Part shown: piece by piece, positions 1 to 10,420 of the stretch
Layout of the letters: each line of letters opens with the position of its first letter
Numbering within the stretch: position 1 is the first letter of the stretch
Assembly (NCBI GenBank): GCA_026994225.1
Contig: JALWRI010000100.1
Location: 62,001-126,000 of the forward strand
DNA: 64,000 nucleotides
Origin: Gammaproteobacteria bacterium
GTDB lineage: Bacteria > Pseudomonadota > Gammaproteobacteria > GRL18
Direction of reading: 5' to 3'
Notes under the pieces: model-generated
What the model saw: the letters and a program-made list of their open reading frames with translations, nothing else
Database searches by the model: none
Told to the model about the DNA's origin: nothing
Translations under genes and position numbers: made by a program

Positions 1-336
1 ATCTATGACATGATTATTTGTCAATATATACCCTTTTTTGGCATCGACAATAACTCCTGAACCTAATCCCATAGGAGTATTTTTTTTAGGTTGTGGATAA
101 GTTGGCTGATCAAAGAAAAAGCGAAAAAACGGATCATTAAATAAGGAATTTTGTTTACTACGCACGCTACCATAAGTGGCAATATTAACGACTCCTGGGC
201 GTACTTTTTTTATCATCGGTGCTAAACTTGGTACTTTATCACCCTGGCTATCAAAAAAGGGGATACCTGCTATCGCCCAGTTACTGATTAACAAGAATAC
301 CACTATGATACTAACCGTTAATTTTTTATACTGCAT
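1..336 (-). CDS. DegP/DegQ (HtrA) periplasmic serine protease, N-terminal part
   Basis: Only the first 112 codons are present; the gene runs off the left edge. It starts at an ATG (334-336) with AGAGGA about 9 bases upstream. The translation begins with a hydrophobic signal peptide ending near NWAIA. The HtrA N-terminal pattern follows (APMIKKVRPGVVNI, a Phe-rich FNDPFFRFFF loop), then GSGVIVDAKKGYILTNNHVI, which carries the catalytic His of the trypsin-like fold. The catalytic Asp and Ser and the PDZ domains lie outside the window. The family degrades or refolds damaged envelope proteins. DegP and DegQ cannot be told apart from this fragment. Confidence 0.9.
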   Translation of the reverse strand, partial: MQYKKLTVSIIVVFLLISNWAIAGIPFFDSQGDKVPSLAPMIKKVRPGVVNIATYGSVRSKQNSLFNDPFFRFFFDQPTYPQPKKNTPMGLGSGVIVDAKKGYILTNNHVID

Positions 337-438
337 ACCTATTTCCTCTATCCTACTTATTATAAACAATGAATATCAACCACAATATTGTGGTAATAAT
401 AACAATAAACAAGTCACAATCTTGAATACTGTGAACTA

Positions 439-459
439 CTCGCCCCCTAAAGGGGCGAG
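439..459. repeat. Perfect 8-bp stem-loop in the intergenic gap
   Basis: CTCGCCCC and GGGGCGAG form a perfect GC-rich stem around the 5-base loop CTAAA, followed on the plus strand by CTTCTATTC. No T-run follows on the minus strand, the direction of both flanking genes, so a simple terminator fits poorly. The form resembles the terminal hairpins of IS200/IS605-type elements, but no transposase is present. Confidence 0.5.
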
Positions 460-517
460 CTTCTATTCAAAATTGGGGATTAGAGGAAAAAGAGTAGCCT
501 AAAGTTCCCTGATCTGC

Positions 518-1432
518 TTAATAATACATCTCTTTACGTGGATTAAAGCCTGTTATTTGCGCTAATTTCATATACAGCTCTTTCACTTCTTGGCTATCAG
601 CAGGAGGCGTTTGAATATATAAAGTGATAAATTGATTACCTGGTTCTTTACCGGGTAAACCCCTATTGCGTAAACGTAATTTTTTTCCTGAACTGGTATT
701 TTCAGGAATACGAATATCAATGGTACCATTTAGAGTTGGTACAGATAAAACAGTACCCATAGCCGCTTCCCACGGGCTAAGAGGAATATCTAAATGAATG
801 TCTTTTCCTGTAACCTGAAATAATTTATGCTCTTGAAAACACACTTCTAAAAATAAATCTCCTTTCCCCCCCGGCCCTGGTTTTCCTTGCCCTGTTAAAC
901 GAATTTTTTGTCCTTCTGTAATGCCTTTTGGAATTTTTACCTTTAGCTGACGTTTATCATTCCCAGGTAAGCTTACCATACGTTCTACACCATGATAGGC
1001 ATCTTCTAGTGAAATATGTACTTGTACTTGTAAATCGCTGCCTTTTGCTTGACTACGAGTGTAATTATTCGCTGTTTTAAACTTATAAGTACTTGTTGCA
1101 GTATTTGCCCCTACATTATTACGAGCTCGTTGAAAAAAACTTTCAAATAAATCACTAAAATTTGCATTCCCTTTTCCTTGCCATCCAGGTGGGGGGGAAA
1201 ATGATTGACCATCTCGCCAACTATTTCCTAGTTGATCATATTGCGCTCGTTTTTTATCATCTTTTAATACCTCATAGGCTTCATTAATTTCCTTAAATTT
1301 TTCTTCTGCATTCGCATCTTTACTGACATCAGGATGATATTTCCGTGCTAAACGGCGAAAACTCTTTTTTATATCCGCTTTATCTGTATTACGTTTTACA
1401 CCTAATATTTTGTAATAATCTTTATATTTCAT
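518..1432 (-). CDS. DnaJ-class co-chaperone, CbpA-like
   Basis: A 304-residue type II J-protein. Residues 4-70 form the J domain with the HPD motif at 33-35, which stimulates DnaK ATPase. A Gly/Phe/Ser-rich linker follows (about 70-125), then two C-terminal substrate-binding beta domains with no Cys-rich zinc finger between them. That makes it CbpA/DjlA-like rather than DnaJ. Its ATG overlaps the stop of the CBS-domain gene by 4 bases (ATGA), so the two are probably translationally coupled. It is the last gene of a minus-strand run starting at coaBC. Role inferred: cytoplasmic protein folding with DnaK. Confidence 0.88.
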   Translation of the reverse strand: MKYKDYYKILGVKRNTDKADIKKSFRRLARKYHPDVSKDANAEEKFKEINEAYEVLKDDKKRAQYDQLGNSWRDGQSFSPPPGWQGKGNANFSDLFESFFQRARNNVGANTATSTYKFKTANNYTRSQAKGSDLQVQVHISLEDAYHGVERMVSLPGNDKRQLKVKIPKGITEGQKIRLTGQGKPGPGGKGDLFLEVCFQEHKLFQVTGKDIHLDIPLSPWEAAMGTVLSVPTLNGTIDIRIPENTSSGKKLRLRNRGLPGKEPGNQFITLYIQTPPADSQEVKELYMKLAQITGFNPRKEMYY

Positions 1433-1955
1433 TCGTCTAATTGCTTCTCTATTTGTGTGCGAGAAAAAATACCTCGAATACGATATCCTTCATTATCCTC
1501 TTCAATCACCAACATGTGTCTTCTATTTATATTATTGAGTGTACACAAAATATCTCCCACACAGGCTTTTTCTACTCCCTTCATAGTCAGTGCTTCAATA
1601 TCTTCTAATGGTGTCATAATATCAATGACACACATTTCACTGGGTGTAAGTTGTGTTTCTTGTAAAAATTGCTGGGTTTTTTTTCCGAGTATATCACGGG
1701 CTGTAATAAGCCCTATAACACAACATTGCAAGTCTACCACAAATAATAAGCTAATACCCTTTTGTATCATACGATGATTAGCAACATCTACACTCGCTTC
1801 GGGTAAAACAGTAATACTCGACACCTTACATAAGTCTGTCATTACCGTGATGGCAGATTGTTCTTTGGTAACCACTGGTAATTTTTGAGAAGGATAACAA
1901 AACCCCGTATTTTCAGGTAATGCTACAATATCAATATTTTTATAATTATCACCCA

Positions 1956-1956
<1 letters not shown>
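1429..1956 (-). CDS. Tandem CBS-domain protein
   Basis: A 175-residue soluble protein made almost entirely of a CBS-domain pair, roughly residues 40-97 (ending in LITARDIL) and 112-175 (ending in GIFSRTQIEKQL). Such pairs bind adenine nucleotides or related ligands and act as energy or ligand sensors; no catalytic domain is attached. The ATG at 1954-1956 overlaps the argB stop as TGATG, with AGGGAAA just upstream, so it was preferred over the TTG one codon earlier. It is coupled to argB and to the DnaJ-like gene. The ligand and partner are unknown. Confidence 0.8.
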
Positions 1957-2864
<908 letters not shown>

Positions 2865-2922
2865 TTATTTATAAATTTGTTGGCAAAAAAACGCTACCAA
2901 AGGGTAAAATATCCAATATAGA

Positions 2923-5457
2923 TTATTTATCTGGATACTCAGAAAAAACCATACGAGATTTACGTAAATCTTCTGATAATATCTCTAATAAGCGGCTAAT
3001 AGTAAATATAACATCATCAAAAGATGCCCAATTTTCACTTAAAATAATATGCCCTAGTGAATCACCAGCAAGCATTGCTCCTGATAAATAAAATTGGCTA
3101 CGTATTTGGCTAAAGTTTTCAAATACTTCTACTTTTCCTCCTTTTTCTTCTATAAAAGGAGCCAGTGTTGTCGCTAATTCTGTATCACATAAAATATTTG
3201 CACCATTGACCCTGGATAACAAATCTTCACCAAGCAACATCAATACTTTACTCATAGAGATCGTATCACCACTTGAGGAAACAATGACGAATCTATCACC
3301 ACTATAATTTAGTGCAAAGCCCACATCTGCCCGTTGACTAATAATTTTTTCTGATAATAGCTGTATATTATCTATATCTGCAAATACTTCATCCGGTGGT
3401 GAGTTTTTCACCTCATTACGCAACATAATCACCTGACAACCCACTTCTTCTAATAATTTAGGTAAAATATGTGCCGTTACTCCATACATACAATCAATAA
3501 CCACTTTCATTGGACGAGCTAAAATAATTTTTTCATCCACATCCTCTATATAGGTATCTAAAATATCTAGCGTTTGTATATCACCGGCACTATTAGCAGG
3601 TAATTGTTGTTGTGCTATACGAGTATTTAATTGCTTTAATCCTTCTTGGAATAATACTTTACCATTGACCACAAAAGTGATGGATAGATGCTGCTTTATC
3701 TGTTCTTCTAATCGCAACATAATGCCAAAACCTTGTGCTTTATTTAGTGCCGCATAAAATAATAATGAGGTATTCACCACACCTAATTGTAGTACCTTGA
3801 TGCCTGCATCTTTCATTCCATCTATCAGCGTAGTTGCCATATTTTGCGTTACTTTAGCTGCATCATAACCGATAGCAATCTCTGATGAACCGGCTTCATT
3901 TGCTTCTGCAGCAAAAGATTGCCCTAAAGCATATAATAAATCGGTCTTAAATTGCTCTATATCGCCTGATAAGGCATCTGCCTGTAATAACTGCTCAGGA
4001 ATAGATAACCCTGCTTTTGTATCTGAGCTAGGTGTTGGAGAAACGCTTTTATCTGCAATGTCGTTTTTGGTTATTTCTTCTTCCTCACCGCTCAAGCTCA
4101 AATTTGCAAAAATACTATCTTCATTTGAAGGTTTAGGCTTATAACTTTTATAACGGGTTTGTTCTTCTACTTCATCCTGATTTTCTCCATAGGATAAATC
4201 ACTAAAATAACTGGCATCATCAGGCGGGCTTTCTGCTAATTCCTCTTTATTATCTGTTGCCAAGTTTTGTTGCATAAGCCCATCACTATCATCAGTCAAT
4301 GATTTAAGCATATGGGAAAACTCCTCATGATTGAGGAGTTCTTCCCGTTCTGCATCCGATAATCCTGCAAGTAAATCCTCATCTATATCTTCTGATAGTG
4401 CCTCTTCCTCTTTATCTTTCTCCTCATCTTGTGCAAATTCAGATACCAATAAATTTTTTTCATTTTTCTCGGTAAACATTAAATCGGTAAGTAATTCCTC
4501 TTCATTCTCTCCTTCTCCTTGCTCTCCTTTATGCTGTACTTTAGATTCCACTTCATTCAAAATACTATCTTGTTCACGTAATGCAGCATATTGTCGCTCT
4601 TGTTGTACTTGCTTATGTTTACTCCAATACCATGACAATAACACCAGCCATACTATAATACATATTATCGCTCCTGCAATAAAAGCAATAAACATCACCC
4701 ACGCAGATAATAAAATATCAGCTTCTTGCACTTTTACATGTACTTGCCAATTACTCCCTGTAATAGATTCCTTAGCAAAAGTTACCTCTCCTTCGGTAGC
4801 TATTGGTGCAAAATGACTTTCTAGCAATATTACTGAATTATTGCCTGCTAGCTGATGTATTTCTACATCATTTTTCGCAATAAGCTGCGGATCATTCATC
4901 ACTTTTTTCAATATATCAACACTAATAGATACTAAAAAATAGGCTAAATGTTTATCTGTATCCATTGCCATAATAGGGAACACCCATAAAATATATCTTT
5001 CCTTTCCTTGCTTTTGAATAATGGCTTTATGTTCTGCATAGGCTATTCCTTTTTCTATATCCGTTGCCTGTAATAATAATTCCAGCGTACTATAGCCATA
5101 TTCTTCGATCACTTTGGTTTCATCAATCGGTGCATCAAAAATAACTACATTTTGAATAGTAAACTTTTTTACTAACTGTTCAGACAACTGTACAATTTCA
5201 CCCTGTACATTACTTGCAAGACTGTCAATCGTTTTTCTTTCTAACCAATTACGAATATTATTGTGCTGACTTTCTAATAAAATACTTATCTGTTTCGCAA
5301 TAATCCCTGCTCGTTCTTGCGCCCTATTTATCTGACTTTGTTGTTGTTTAAGTTGTGCGCTTTCAAATTCTCCTACCGCTAAATATATGCACACTATACC
5401 TAATGATAAAACAAATAATGCCAGCAATAGTAGCTTATAACTCCCCGTTTTTTTCAT
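2923..5457 (-). CDS. Membrane-anchored AlgC/phosphomannomutase-like pseudoenzyme
   Basis: An intact 844-codon frame. Residues 8-28 and 248-275 are membrane segments enclosing a periplasmic region of about 220 residues. A long acidic, low-complexity cytoplasmic linker follows (about 280-490), then a phosphohexomutase fold (about 505-844). Placement beside dut-coaBC-radC and argB, and the N-terminal extension, match long AlgC proteins. The catalytic parts are gone. The TGSHNP phosphoserine loop is replaced by RLEEQIKQ (582-589), the DGDGDR metal loop by NYSGDR (717-722) and GEMSGH by GDSLGH (798-803). The protein stops at SEYPDK, so the fourth, phosphate-binding domain is absent; only 70 bases remain before argB. 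It is unlikely to be an active mutase. A sensory or scaffold role is inferred. Confidence 0.8.
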   Translation of the reverse strand: MKKTGSYKLLLLALFVLSLGIVCIYLAVGEFESAQLKQQQSQINRAQERAGIIAKQISILLESQHNNIRNWLERKTIDSLASNVQGEIVQLSEQLVKKFTIQNVVIFDAPIDETKVIEEYGYSTLELLLQATDIEKGIAYAEHKAIIQKQGKERYILWVFPIMAMDTDKHLAYFLVSISVDILKKVMNDPQLIAKNDVEIHQLAGNNSVILLESHFAPIATEGEVTFAKESITGSNWQVHVKVQEADILLSAWVMFIAFIAGAIICIIVWLVLLSWYWSKHKQVQQERQYAALREQDSILNEVESKVQHKGEQGEGENEEELLTDLMFTEKNEKNLLVSEFAQDEEKDKEEEALSEDIDEDLLAGLSDAEREELLNHEEFSHMLKSLTDDSDGLMQQNLATDNKEELAESPPDDASYFSDLSYGENQDEVEEQTRYKSYKPKPSNEDSIFANLSLSGEEEEITKNDIADKSVSPTPSSDTKAGLSIPEQLLQADALSGDIEQFKTDLLYALGQSFAAEANEAGSSEIAIGYDAAKVTQNMATTLIDGMKDAGIKVLQLGVVNTSLLFYAALNKAQGFGIMLRLEEQIKQHLSITFVVNGKVLFQEGLKQLNTRIAQQQLPANSAGDIQTLDILDTYIEDVDEKIILARPMKVVIDCMYGVTAHILPKLLEEVGCQVIMLRNEVKNSPPDEVFADIDNIQLLSEKIISQRADVGFALNYSGDRFVIVSSSGDTISMSKVLMLLGEDLLSRVNGANILCDTELATTLAPFIEEKGGKVEVFENFSQIRSQFYLSGAMLAGDSLGHIILSENWASFDDVIFTISRLLEILSEDLRKSRMVFSEYPDK

Positions 5458-5494
5458 TATATATCCTTTTTTATTGTATAATTATTATCAATGT

Positions 5495-5950
5495 TTAATG
5501 ACTACCTGTATGCCCAAAGCCTCCTGTTGCACGTTGGCTTTTAGAAAAGTTCTCTACAATTTCTAGTTGTGCCTGCAATACGGGAACCAATATTAATTGT
5601 GCAATGCGTTCCCCCACTGTAATCATAAATTCATCCTTCCCTCTATTCCAACATGATACAAAAAGTTGACCTTGATAATCTGAATCAATTAAACCAACTA
5701 AATTACCTAATACGATGCCATGCTTATGTCCTAAACCAGAGCGGGGCAAGATCATTGCTGCTAGATTTGGATCGGCAATATGGATTGCTAATCCCGAAGG
5801 AATTAATAACGTTTCACCTGGTAATAAAATAGTATCTTCATCTAATAATGCACGTAAATCCATACCGGCTGATCCTTTTGTCGCATAATGAGGTAATGGT
5901 ATTTCATTACCTAAACGCTGATCTAATATTTTTACCGCCAGTGTTTGCAT
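5495..5950 (-). CDS. dut: dUTP diphosphatase
   Basis: It hydrolyses dUTP to dUMP, keeping uracil out of DNA and feeding dTMP synthesis. The 151 residues match the trimeric family. All five motifs are present in order: [41 protein letters not shown] and the C-terminal Gly-rich arm [10 protein letters not shown], which closes over the active site. The start lies 1 base after the coaBC stop, as in the conserved coaBC-dut pair. No unusual residue was seen. Confidence 0.97.
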   Translation of the reverse strand: MQTLAVKILDQRLGNEIPLPHYATKGSAGMDLRALLDEDTILLPGETLLIPSGLAIHIADPNLAAMILPRSGLGHKHGIVLGNLVGLIDSDYQGQLFVSCWNRGKDEFMITVGERIAQLILVPVLQAQLEIVENFSKSQRATGGFGHTGSH

Positions 5951-5951
5951 G

Positions 5952-7178
5952 CTATCTATCCTCTAATAAACGTGATATATGTTTTAATAACTGTACTGCA
6001 AGGATTTTCTTGGATGTCTTTTGCAATGCTTTCCACATAATAGTATCTGCTTTTTTCCAACACAATAATAAAGCATTTTGATCACTATCAAAACCCTGAC
6101 CAGAGGCTGCTTTTCCTACCCAATTTCCCGCTATCATAGAGACCCCTTTTTGAGTTAACTTTTTGGCCACATTTTCTTTTAAATTATCAGTTTCCGCAGC
6201 AAAACCTACACATAATGGCGAAGTTGGCATCTTCGCAATTTCTGCTAAAATATCCGGGTTCTTTTTTAATTCTAATATTAGCTTATCCTTATTTTCTTGT
6301 TTTTTTATTTTACTTGCTAAAGGCTTGCTCACTCGATAATCTGCTACAGCTGCACAAGCAATAAAAATATCGGCATTTAGCACTTGCTCTTGCACTACTT
6401 GATACATTTCCATTGCACTACGGATAGGAAAAAAAGTAACAGCTTGTGGTGCTGTTAAGGTTACTGGACCTGAAATTAAAATGACCTTTGCCCCCATATC
6501 ACAAGCTGCTTGAGCAATCGCATAGCCCATTTTTCCTGAACTGCGATTACTAATAAAACGCACTGGATCAATATCTTCTAGTGTAGGTCCTGCGGTAATT
6601 AATAAAGTTTTACCCCTCAACAAGTTTGCTACTTCTTCTTGCCTTGCAAGCTGCTCGGTCACTATTTTGACAATTTCTTCTGGCGATTGCATTCTCCCTA
6701 AACCCTCATCACCACACGCTTGCATCCCCCTTTCTACGTCTATGACAGTATAACCATAATCTTGTAAAATTTGTATATTTCGTTGTAATAAAGCATGTTG
6801 CCACATTTGTTGATTCATTGCAGGAGCTAACAAAACGGGTGTTTTTGTTGCCAAACATACGGTAGTTAATAAATCATTACTCAAACCCGCTGCTAAACGC
6901 CCTATAAACCCGGCACTAGCCGGTGCAATCAGTATCATATCTGCCCAACGTGCTAATTCAATATGGCTCATACCCACTTCTGCTTGCTCATCAAATAAGT
7001 GTTGTCGGACGGTATTGCCCGATATAGCTTGCAAACTCAACGGCGTAACAAATTGTTCTGCTGAAGCGGTTAGAATTACTCTTACTTCATGCCCAAGTTG
7101 GCAAAGTAAACGTATCAAAAAGATACTTTTATATGCTGCAATACTTCCAGTTATACCAACTATAATACGTGCTTTCAT
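5952..7178 (-). CDS. coaBC: Bifunctional phosphopantothenoylcysteine decarboxylase / phosphopantothenate-cysteine ligase
   Basis: It catalyses two successive steps of coenzyme A synthesis. The N-terminal CoaC half (about 1-185) is a flavoprotein with [11 protein letters not shown], the catalytic His in [11 protein letters not shown], and PAMNQQMW. The CoaB half (about 190-408) carries [20 protein letters not shown] with [10 protein letters not shown]. The 408 residues equal the usual length. Start ATG with GAGGT upstream. It heads a minus-strand run with dut and the AlgC-like gene and diverges from radC. Confidence 0.96.
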   Translation of the reverse strand: MKARIIVGITGSIAAYKSIFLIRLLCQLGHEVRVILTASAEQFVTPLSLQAISGNTVRQHLFDEQAEVGMSHIELARWADMILIAPASAGFIGRLAAGLSNDLLTTVCLATKTPVLLAPAMNQQMWQHALLQRNIQILQDYGYTVIDVERGMQACGDEGLGRMQSPEEIVKIVTEQLARQEEVANLLRGKTLLITAGPTLEDIDPVRFISNRSSGKMGYAIAQAACDMGAKVILISGPVTLTAPQAVTFFPIRSAMEMYQVVQEQVLNADIFIACAAVADYRVSKPLASKIKKQENKDKLILELKKNPDILAEIAKMPTSPLCVGFAAETDNLKENVAKKLTQKGVSMIAGNWVGKAASGQGFDSDQNALLLCWKKADTIMWKALQKTSKKILAVQLLKHISRLLEDR

Positions 7179-7307
7179 TTATTTAACCTCAATATGTGTT
7201 GATATATTAGATCACGCTTTTTCAGAAAAATCCTACAGATAACTTTACAATATTCTTTTACCATTATGCCATTATTTATCGTTATCTTTTATTTCAGGTA
7301 GTTATCT

Positions 7308-7982
7308 ATGTCTATAAAATACTGGCCTCATACTGAACGCCCACGAGAAAAGTTATTACAACAAGGTGCAAAATCCTTATCATCAGCAGAGTTACTCGCA
7401 ATTTTATTAGGCACTGGCTATAAAAATAAGAGTGCTGTCGAAGTTTCTTACCATCTGTTACAACATTTTGGAGGGCTACGCCCCTTATTTAATGCTAACA
7501 CCCAAGAAATGTATGTACAAACAGGGATAGGCCCTGCAAAATATGCACGCTTACAAGCAAGTATTGAATTAGCACGCCGTTATTTAGGTGAGCATTTAGA
7601 AAATAAACCACTCTTACAAAATCCCAAAAGCACTCAAGAATATTTAAAAGCCCATATTCGTGATTATTCTATTGAGGTCTTTTGTTGTCTGTATTTAAAT
7701 ACCCGGCATCAAGTTATTTATTTTGAAGAATTATCTAAAGGCACGCTTTATAGTACACACGTTTACCCTCGTGAAATTATTCAACAAGCATTAAAACATC
7801 ATGCTAGTGCTATTATAGTGGCACATAACCACCCTTCTGGTAATAGTACACCGAGCCAGGCTGATAAAACCATTACCCACACGCTAAAAACGGCACTGGC
7901 TTTATTTGAAATACAACTTTTAGATCATATCATTATCGCTGATAATCAAGCTGTTTCCTTTATGGAACTTGGACTATTATAA
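7308..7982 (+). CDS. radC: RadC/YicR family JAB-domain protein
   Basis: A 224-residue protein with an N-terminal helix-hairpin-helix-like region (about 1-90: RPREKLLQQGAKSLSSAELLAILLGTG) and a C-terminal JAB1/MPN metalloprotease-like domain. The zinc-binding signature HNHPSGNSTPSQAD is complete. The biochemical role of RadC is unsettled; the historical link to DNA repair has been questioned. It diverges from coaBC, as in many gammaproteobacteria. Its last 6 bases overlap the convergent ccoI end. Confidence 0.93.
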   Translation: MSIKYWPHTERPREKLLQQGAKSLSSAELLAILLGTGYKNKSAVEVSYHLLQHFGGLRPLFNANTQEMYVQTGIGPAKYARLQASIELARRYLGEHLENKPLLQNPKSTQEYLKAHIRDYSIEVFCCLYLNTRHQVIYFEELSKGTLYSTHVYPREIIQQALKHHASAIIVAHNHPSGNSTPSQADKTITHTLKTALALFEIQLLDHIIIADNQAVSFMELGLL

Positions 7983-10412
7983 TAATCGTAAAGCATTTAA
8001 AACAACCAATAGAGAGCTAAATGACATACCTATTGCTGCCATCCAGGGAGCAATTAACCCTAAGCCAGCTAACGGTAATGCAGTAAGATTATAAAATAAA
8101 GCCCAATATAAATTTTGCTTAATTAAAGCCCATGTTTGTCGGGATTTTTTTATACTTGCAGGGATATCTAATAAATGATTAGAGAGTAAAATAATATCTG
8201 CACTTGCTTGAGCAATTTCAGTACCTTGTCCCATCGCCATAGAAACTTGTGCCGCAGCTAAAATGGGAGCATCATTGACCCCATCACCTACCATTAAAAT
8301 ATTTTTCCCTTGTTGCTGTAACTGATTGAGATGCTGTAATTTATTTTCTGGCATCTGTTCTGCGTAATATGTTTGAATATGTAGTTTTTCTGCTATTGCA
8401 GCAACCGTCTTATCATTATCCCCACTGAGCAAAAGTGTCTGTATGCCCATTTCCTGCAACTCCACAATGCTCGCTTTTGCTTCTTGACGTACGTTATCAC
8501 TAAAAATAAACTGTGCGATACATTGTTCCCCATCATGCAAGTACAATATTGTCTCTGAGTTATTACTTTTTACTATCTCCGATAAGGTGGCTATATAGCT
8601 ATAATTCCCTAAGTAATAACTTTTTTCTGCTATTTTAGCGTGTATCCCTTTTCCTGCTGTCGCTTTTTGTTCGCTAATCTCTAAATAAGGTAAATCTGAT
8701 AAGATATTTTGATACGCTTTTTGTAAAGCCTTTGCAACAGGATGCTCAGAACCTTGCTCTACACTTGCTGCAATACGTAATACTGAAGATATATCAAATC
8801 CTTCTACCATCACTACAATATCTTCTATAGCTAAGTTTCCTTCTGTTAAAGTACCTGTTTTATCAAAAATAACGGTATCTACTTTTGCCAAAGATTCTAA
8901 TACATGACCACGAGTAATTAAAATACCTTGTTGAGTTAAGGCACTACTTGCTGCTGCTACTGCCGCAGGGGTTGCTAAAGATAAAGCACAAGGACACGTT
9001 ACCACTAACATAGATAAAACAATTTCAAATACTTGTTTTGAATCATAAATAAACCAAACCATGCCAACAATACTAACTAAAATCAACAGCGTAATAACAA
9101 AATAAGAAGCCACTTTATCCGCTATTTTAGCAATATTTGGCTTTTCGCTTGTTGCACGATCCAATAATCGAATAATTGCAGATAATACCGTATCTTGCCC
9201 TACTTTATTAATCTCAATAACTAATGGGCTATGGATATTAACACTTGCCGCTATCACTTGATCTCCTATATATTTATTAACAGGCAAACTTTCCCCCGTC
9301 AATAATGCTTCATCAACACCACTTTCTCCTGCAATAATAATACCATCAGCCGGAATACTTTCGCCGGGTTTTACTCGTACTTTATCATGTACTTGTAACT
9401 CAGCCACCGCAACCTGTTGTTCACCACCTTGCTCAGTCAGCTTTGTTGCCATAGCAGGCAACAGCTTAATCAGCTCTTCTGCTGCTTTCCCAGCTTTTTG
9501 CCGAGCTGCCATTTCCAAATACCGCCCTAACAATAAAAACAAGGTAAACATGGTAACTGAATCAAAATACACTTCACCCTGTTGTGTGATCGTTGCCCAG
9601 ACACTAGCAAAATAGGCACTTCCTAAGGCTATAGATACTGGTACATCCATACCCCACTGATGTCTACGTAAATCTTTCCAGGCACTTTGAAAAAAGGGCA
9701 GCGCAGCGTAAAAAATAACAGGCGTGGTAAAAAGTAAACTGATCCAACGTAATAATGTCGTTGTTTGCCTATCCATAACATAATAATCACCGCTATATAA
9801 AGCAATGGAAAACATCATAACCTGTATCATTGCTAATCCTGCGACAGCAATACGATAACGTGCCTGACTACGCTCTTTTTCTTGCAAACGTTCTAGTTTT
9901 CCTGGATCAAAAGGATGAGCAATATATCCCATATTGCTAATGGCTTTAAGAATATCACTTAATGCTAGTTGATTATTATCCCATTTCACTCTTGCTCTAT
10001 GCGTGGAATAATTAATGGAAAAGCCCAATACACCTGGTAATTGATTAATATGTTTTTCATTTAACCATACGCAAGCGGCACAAACAATGCCTTCCATAAT
10101 CAATGCAGCTTGCCGTATGTCTCCTTCTTGCGTAGCAATACGCTCAACAAAGCTACGTTGTACTTCCTGATTATCATATAAGTCGAGCTGTTTTAATATA
10201 TCGGGAACTAATTCTTGCCCTGTGGTGGCATTTTCTGTACGAAAATGGTAATAATCCAACAAATCATTATCAACAATGGCTTGTGCAACCGCTTCACATC
10301 CTTTACAACACATTGCACGCTGTTTACCTTCAATCTGCACATGATAATCAACCTGTTTTGATATAGGCAAACCACAGTGATAACACTGTTTTTCTTGATT
10401 CTCCTGTGGCAT
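7977..10412 (-). CDS. ccoI: Copper-exporting P1B-type ATPase for cbb3 oxidase assembly (CcoI/FixI)
   Basis: It moves Cu(I) across the inner membrane to supply the CuB centre of cbb3 oxidase. The 811 residues begin with a Cys-rich region (CYHC at 10-13, CCKGC at 35-39). A heavy-metal-binding domain with CAAC (111-114) follows. The ATPase core has TGES (372-375), the membrane CPC ion-binding motif (473-475), the phosphorylation loop DKTGT (517-521), an SEHP motif and GDGVNDAP. The leading Cys-rich domain is typical of FixI/CcoI rather than CopA. It lies directly after the ccoH-like gene. No ccoS frame follows; radC converges instead. Confidence 0.95.
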   Translation of the reverse strand: MPQENQEKQCYHCGLPISKQVDYHVQIEGKQRAMCCKGCEAVAQAIVDNDLLDYYHFRTENATTGQELVPDILKQLDLYDNQEVQRSFVERIATQEGDIRQAALIMEGIVCAACVWLNEKHINQLPGVLGFSINYSTHRARVKWDNNQLALSDILKAISNMGYIAHPFDPGKLERLQEKERSQARYRIAVAGLAMIQVMMFSIALYSGDYYVMDRQTTTLLRWISLLFTTPVIFYAALPFFQSAWKDLRRHQWGMDVPVSIALGSAYFASVWATITQQGEVYFDSVTMFTLFLLLGRYLEMAARQKAGKAAEELIKLLPAMATKLTEQGGEQQVAVAELQVHDKVRVKPGESIPADGIIIAGESGVDEALLTGESLPVNKYIGDQVIAASVNIHSPLVIEINKVGQDTVLSAIIRLLDRATSEKPNIAKIADKVASYFVITLLILVSIVGMVWFIYDSKQVFEIVLSMLVVTCPCALSLATPAAVAAASSALTQQGILITRGHVLESLAKVDTVIFDKTGTLTEGNLAIEDIVVMVEGFDISSVLRIAASVEQGSEHPVAKALQKAYQNILSDLPYLEISEQKATAGKGIHAKIAEKSYYLGNYSYIATLSEIVKSNNSETILYLHDGEQCIAQFIFSDNVRQEAKASIVELQEMGIQTLLLSGDNDKTVAAIAEKLHIQTYYAEQMPENKLQHLNQLQQQGKNILMVGDGVNDAPILAAAQVSMAMGQGTEIAQASADIILLSNHLLDIPASIKKSRQTWALIKQNLYWALFYNLTALPLAGLGLIAPWMAAIGMSFSSLLVVLNALRLL

Positions 10413-10420
10413 AGTAATAA

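Noticed and set aside
176-502. 108-residue plus-strand frame
   Set aside because: Antisense to the DegP/DegQ start, whose signal peptide and active-site sequence are clear.
4331-4816. 161-residue plus-strand frame rich in Ser
   Set aside because: Antisense to the Glu-rich linker and membrane part of the AlgC-like gene; composition is the mirror of that linker.
7193-7215. FNR-like TTGATATATTAGATCA between coaBC and radC
   Set aside because: The half-sites are spaced wrongly for FNR, and neither gene is a likely target.
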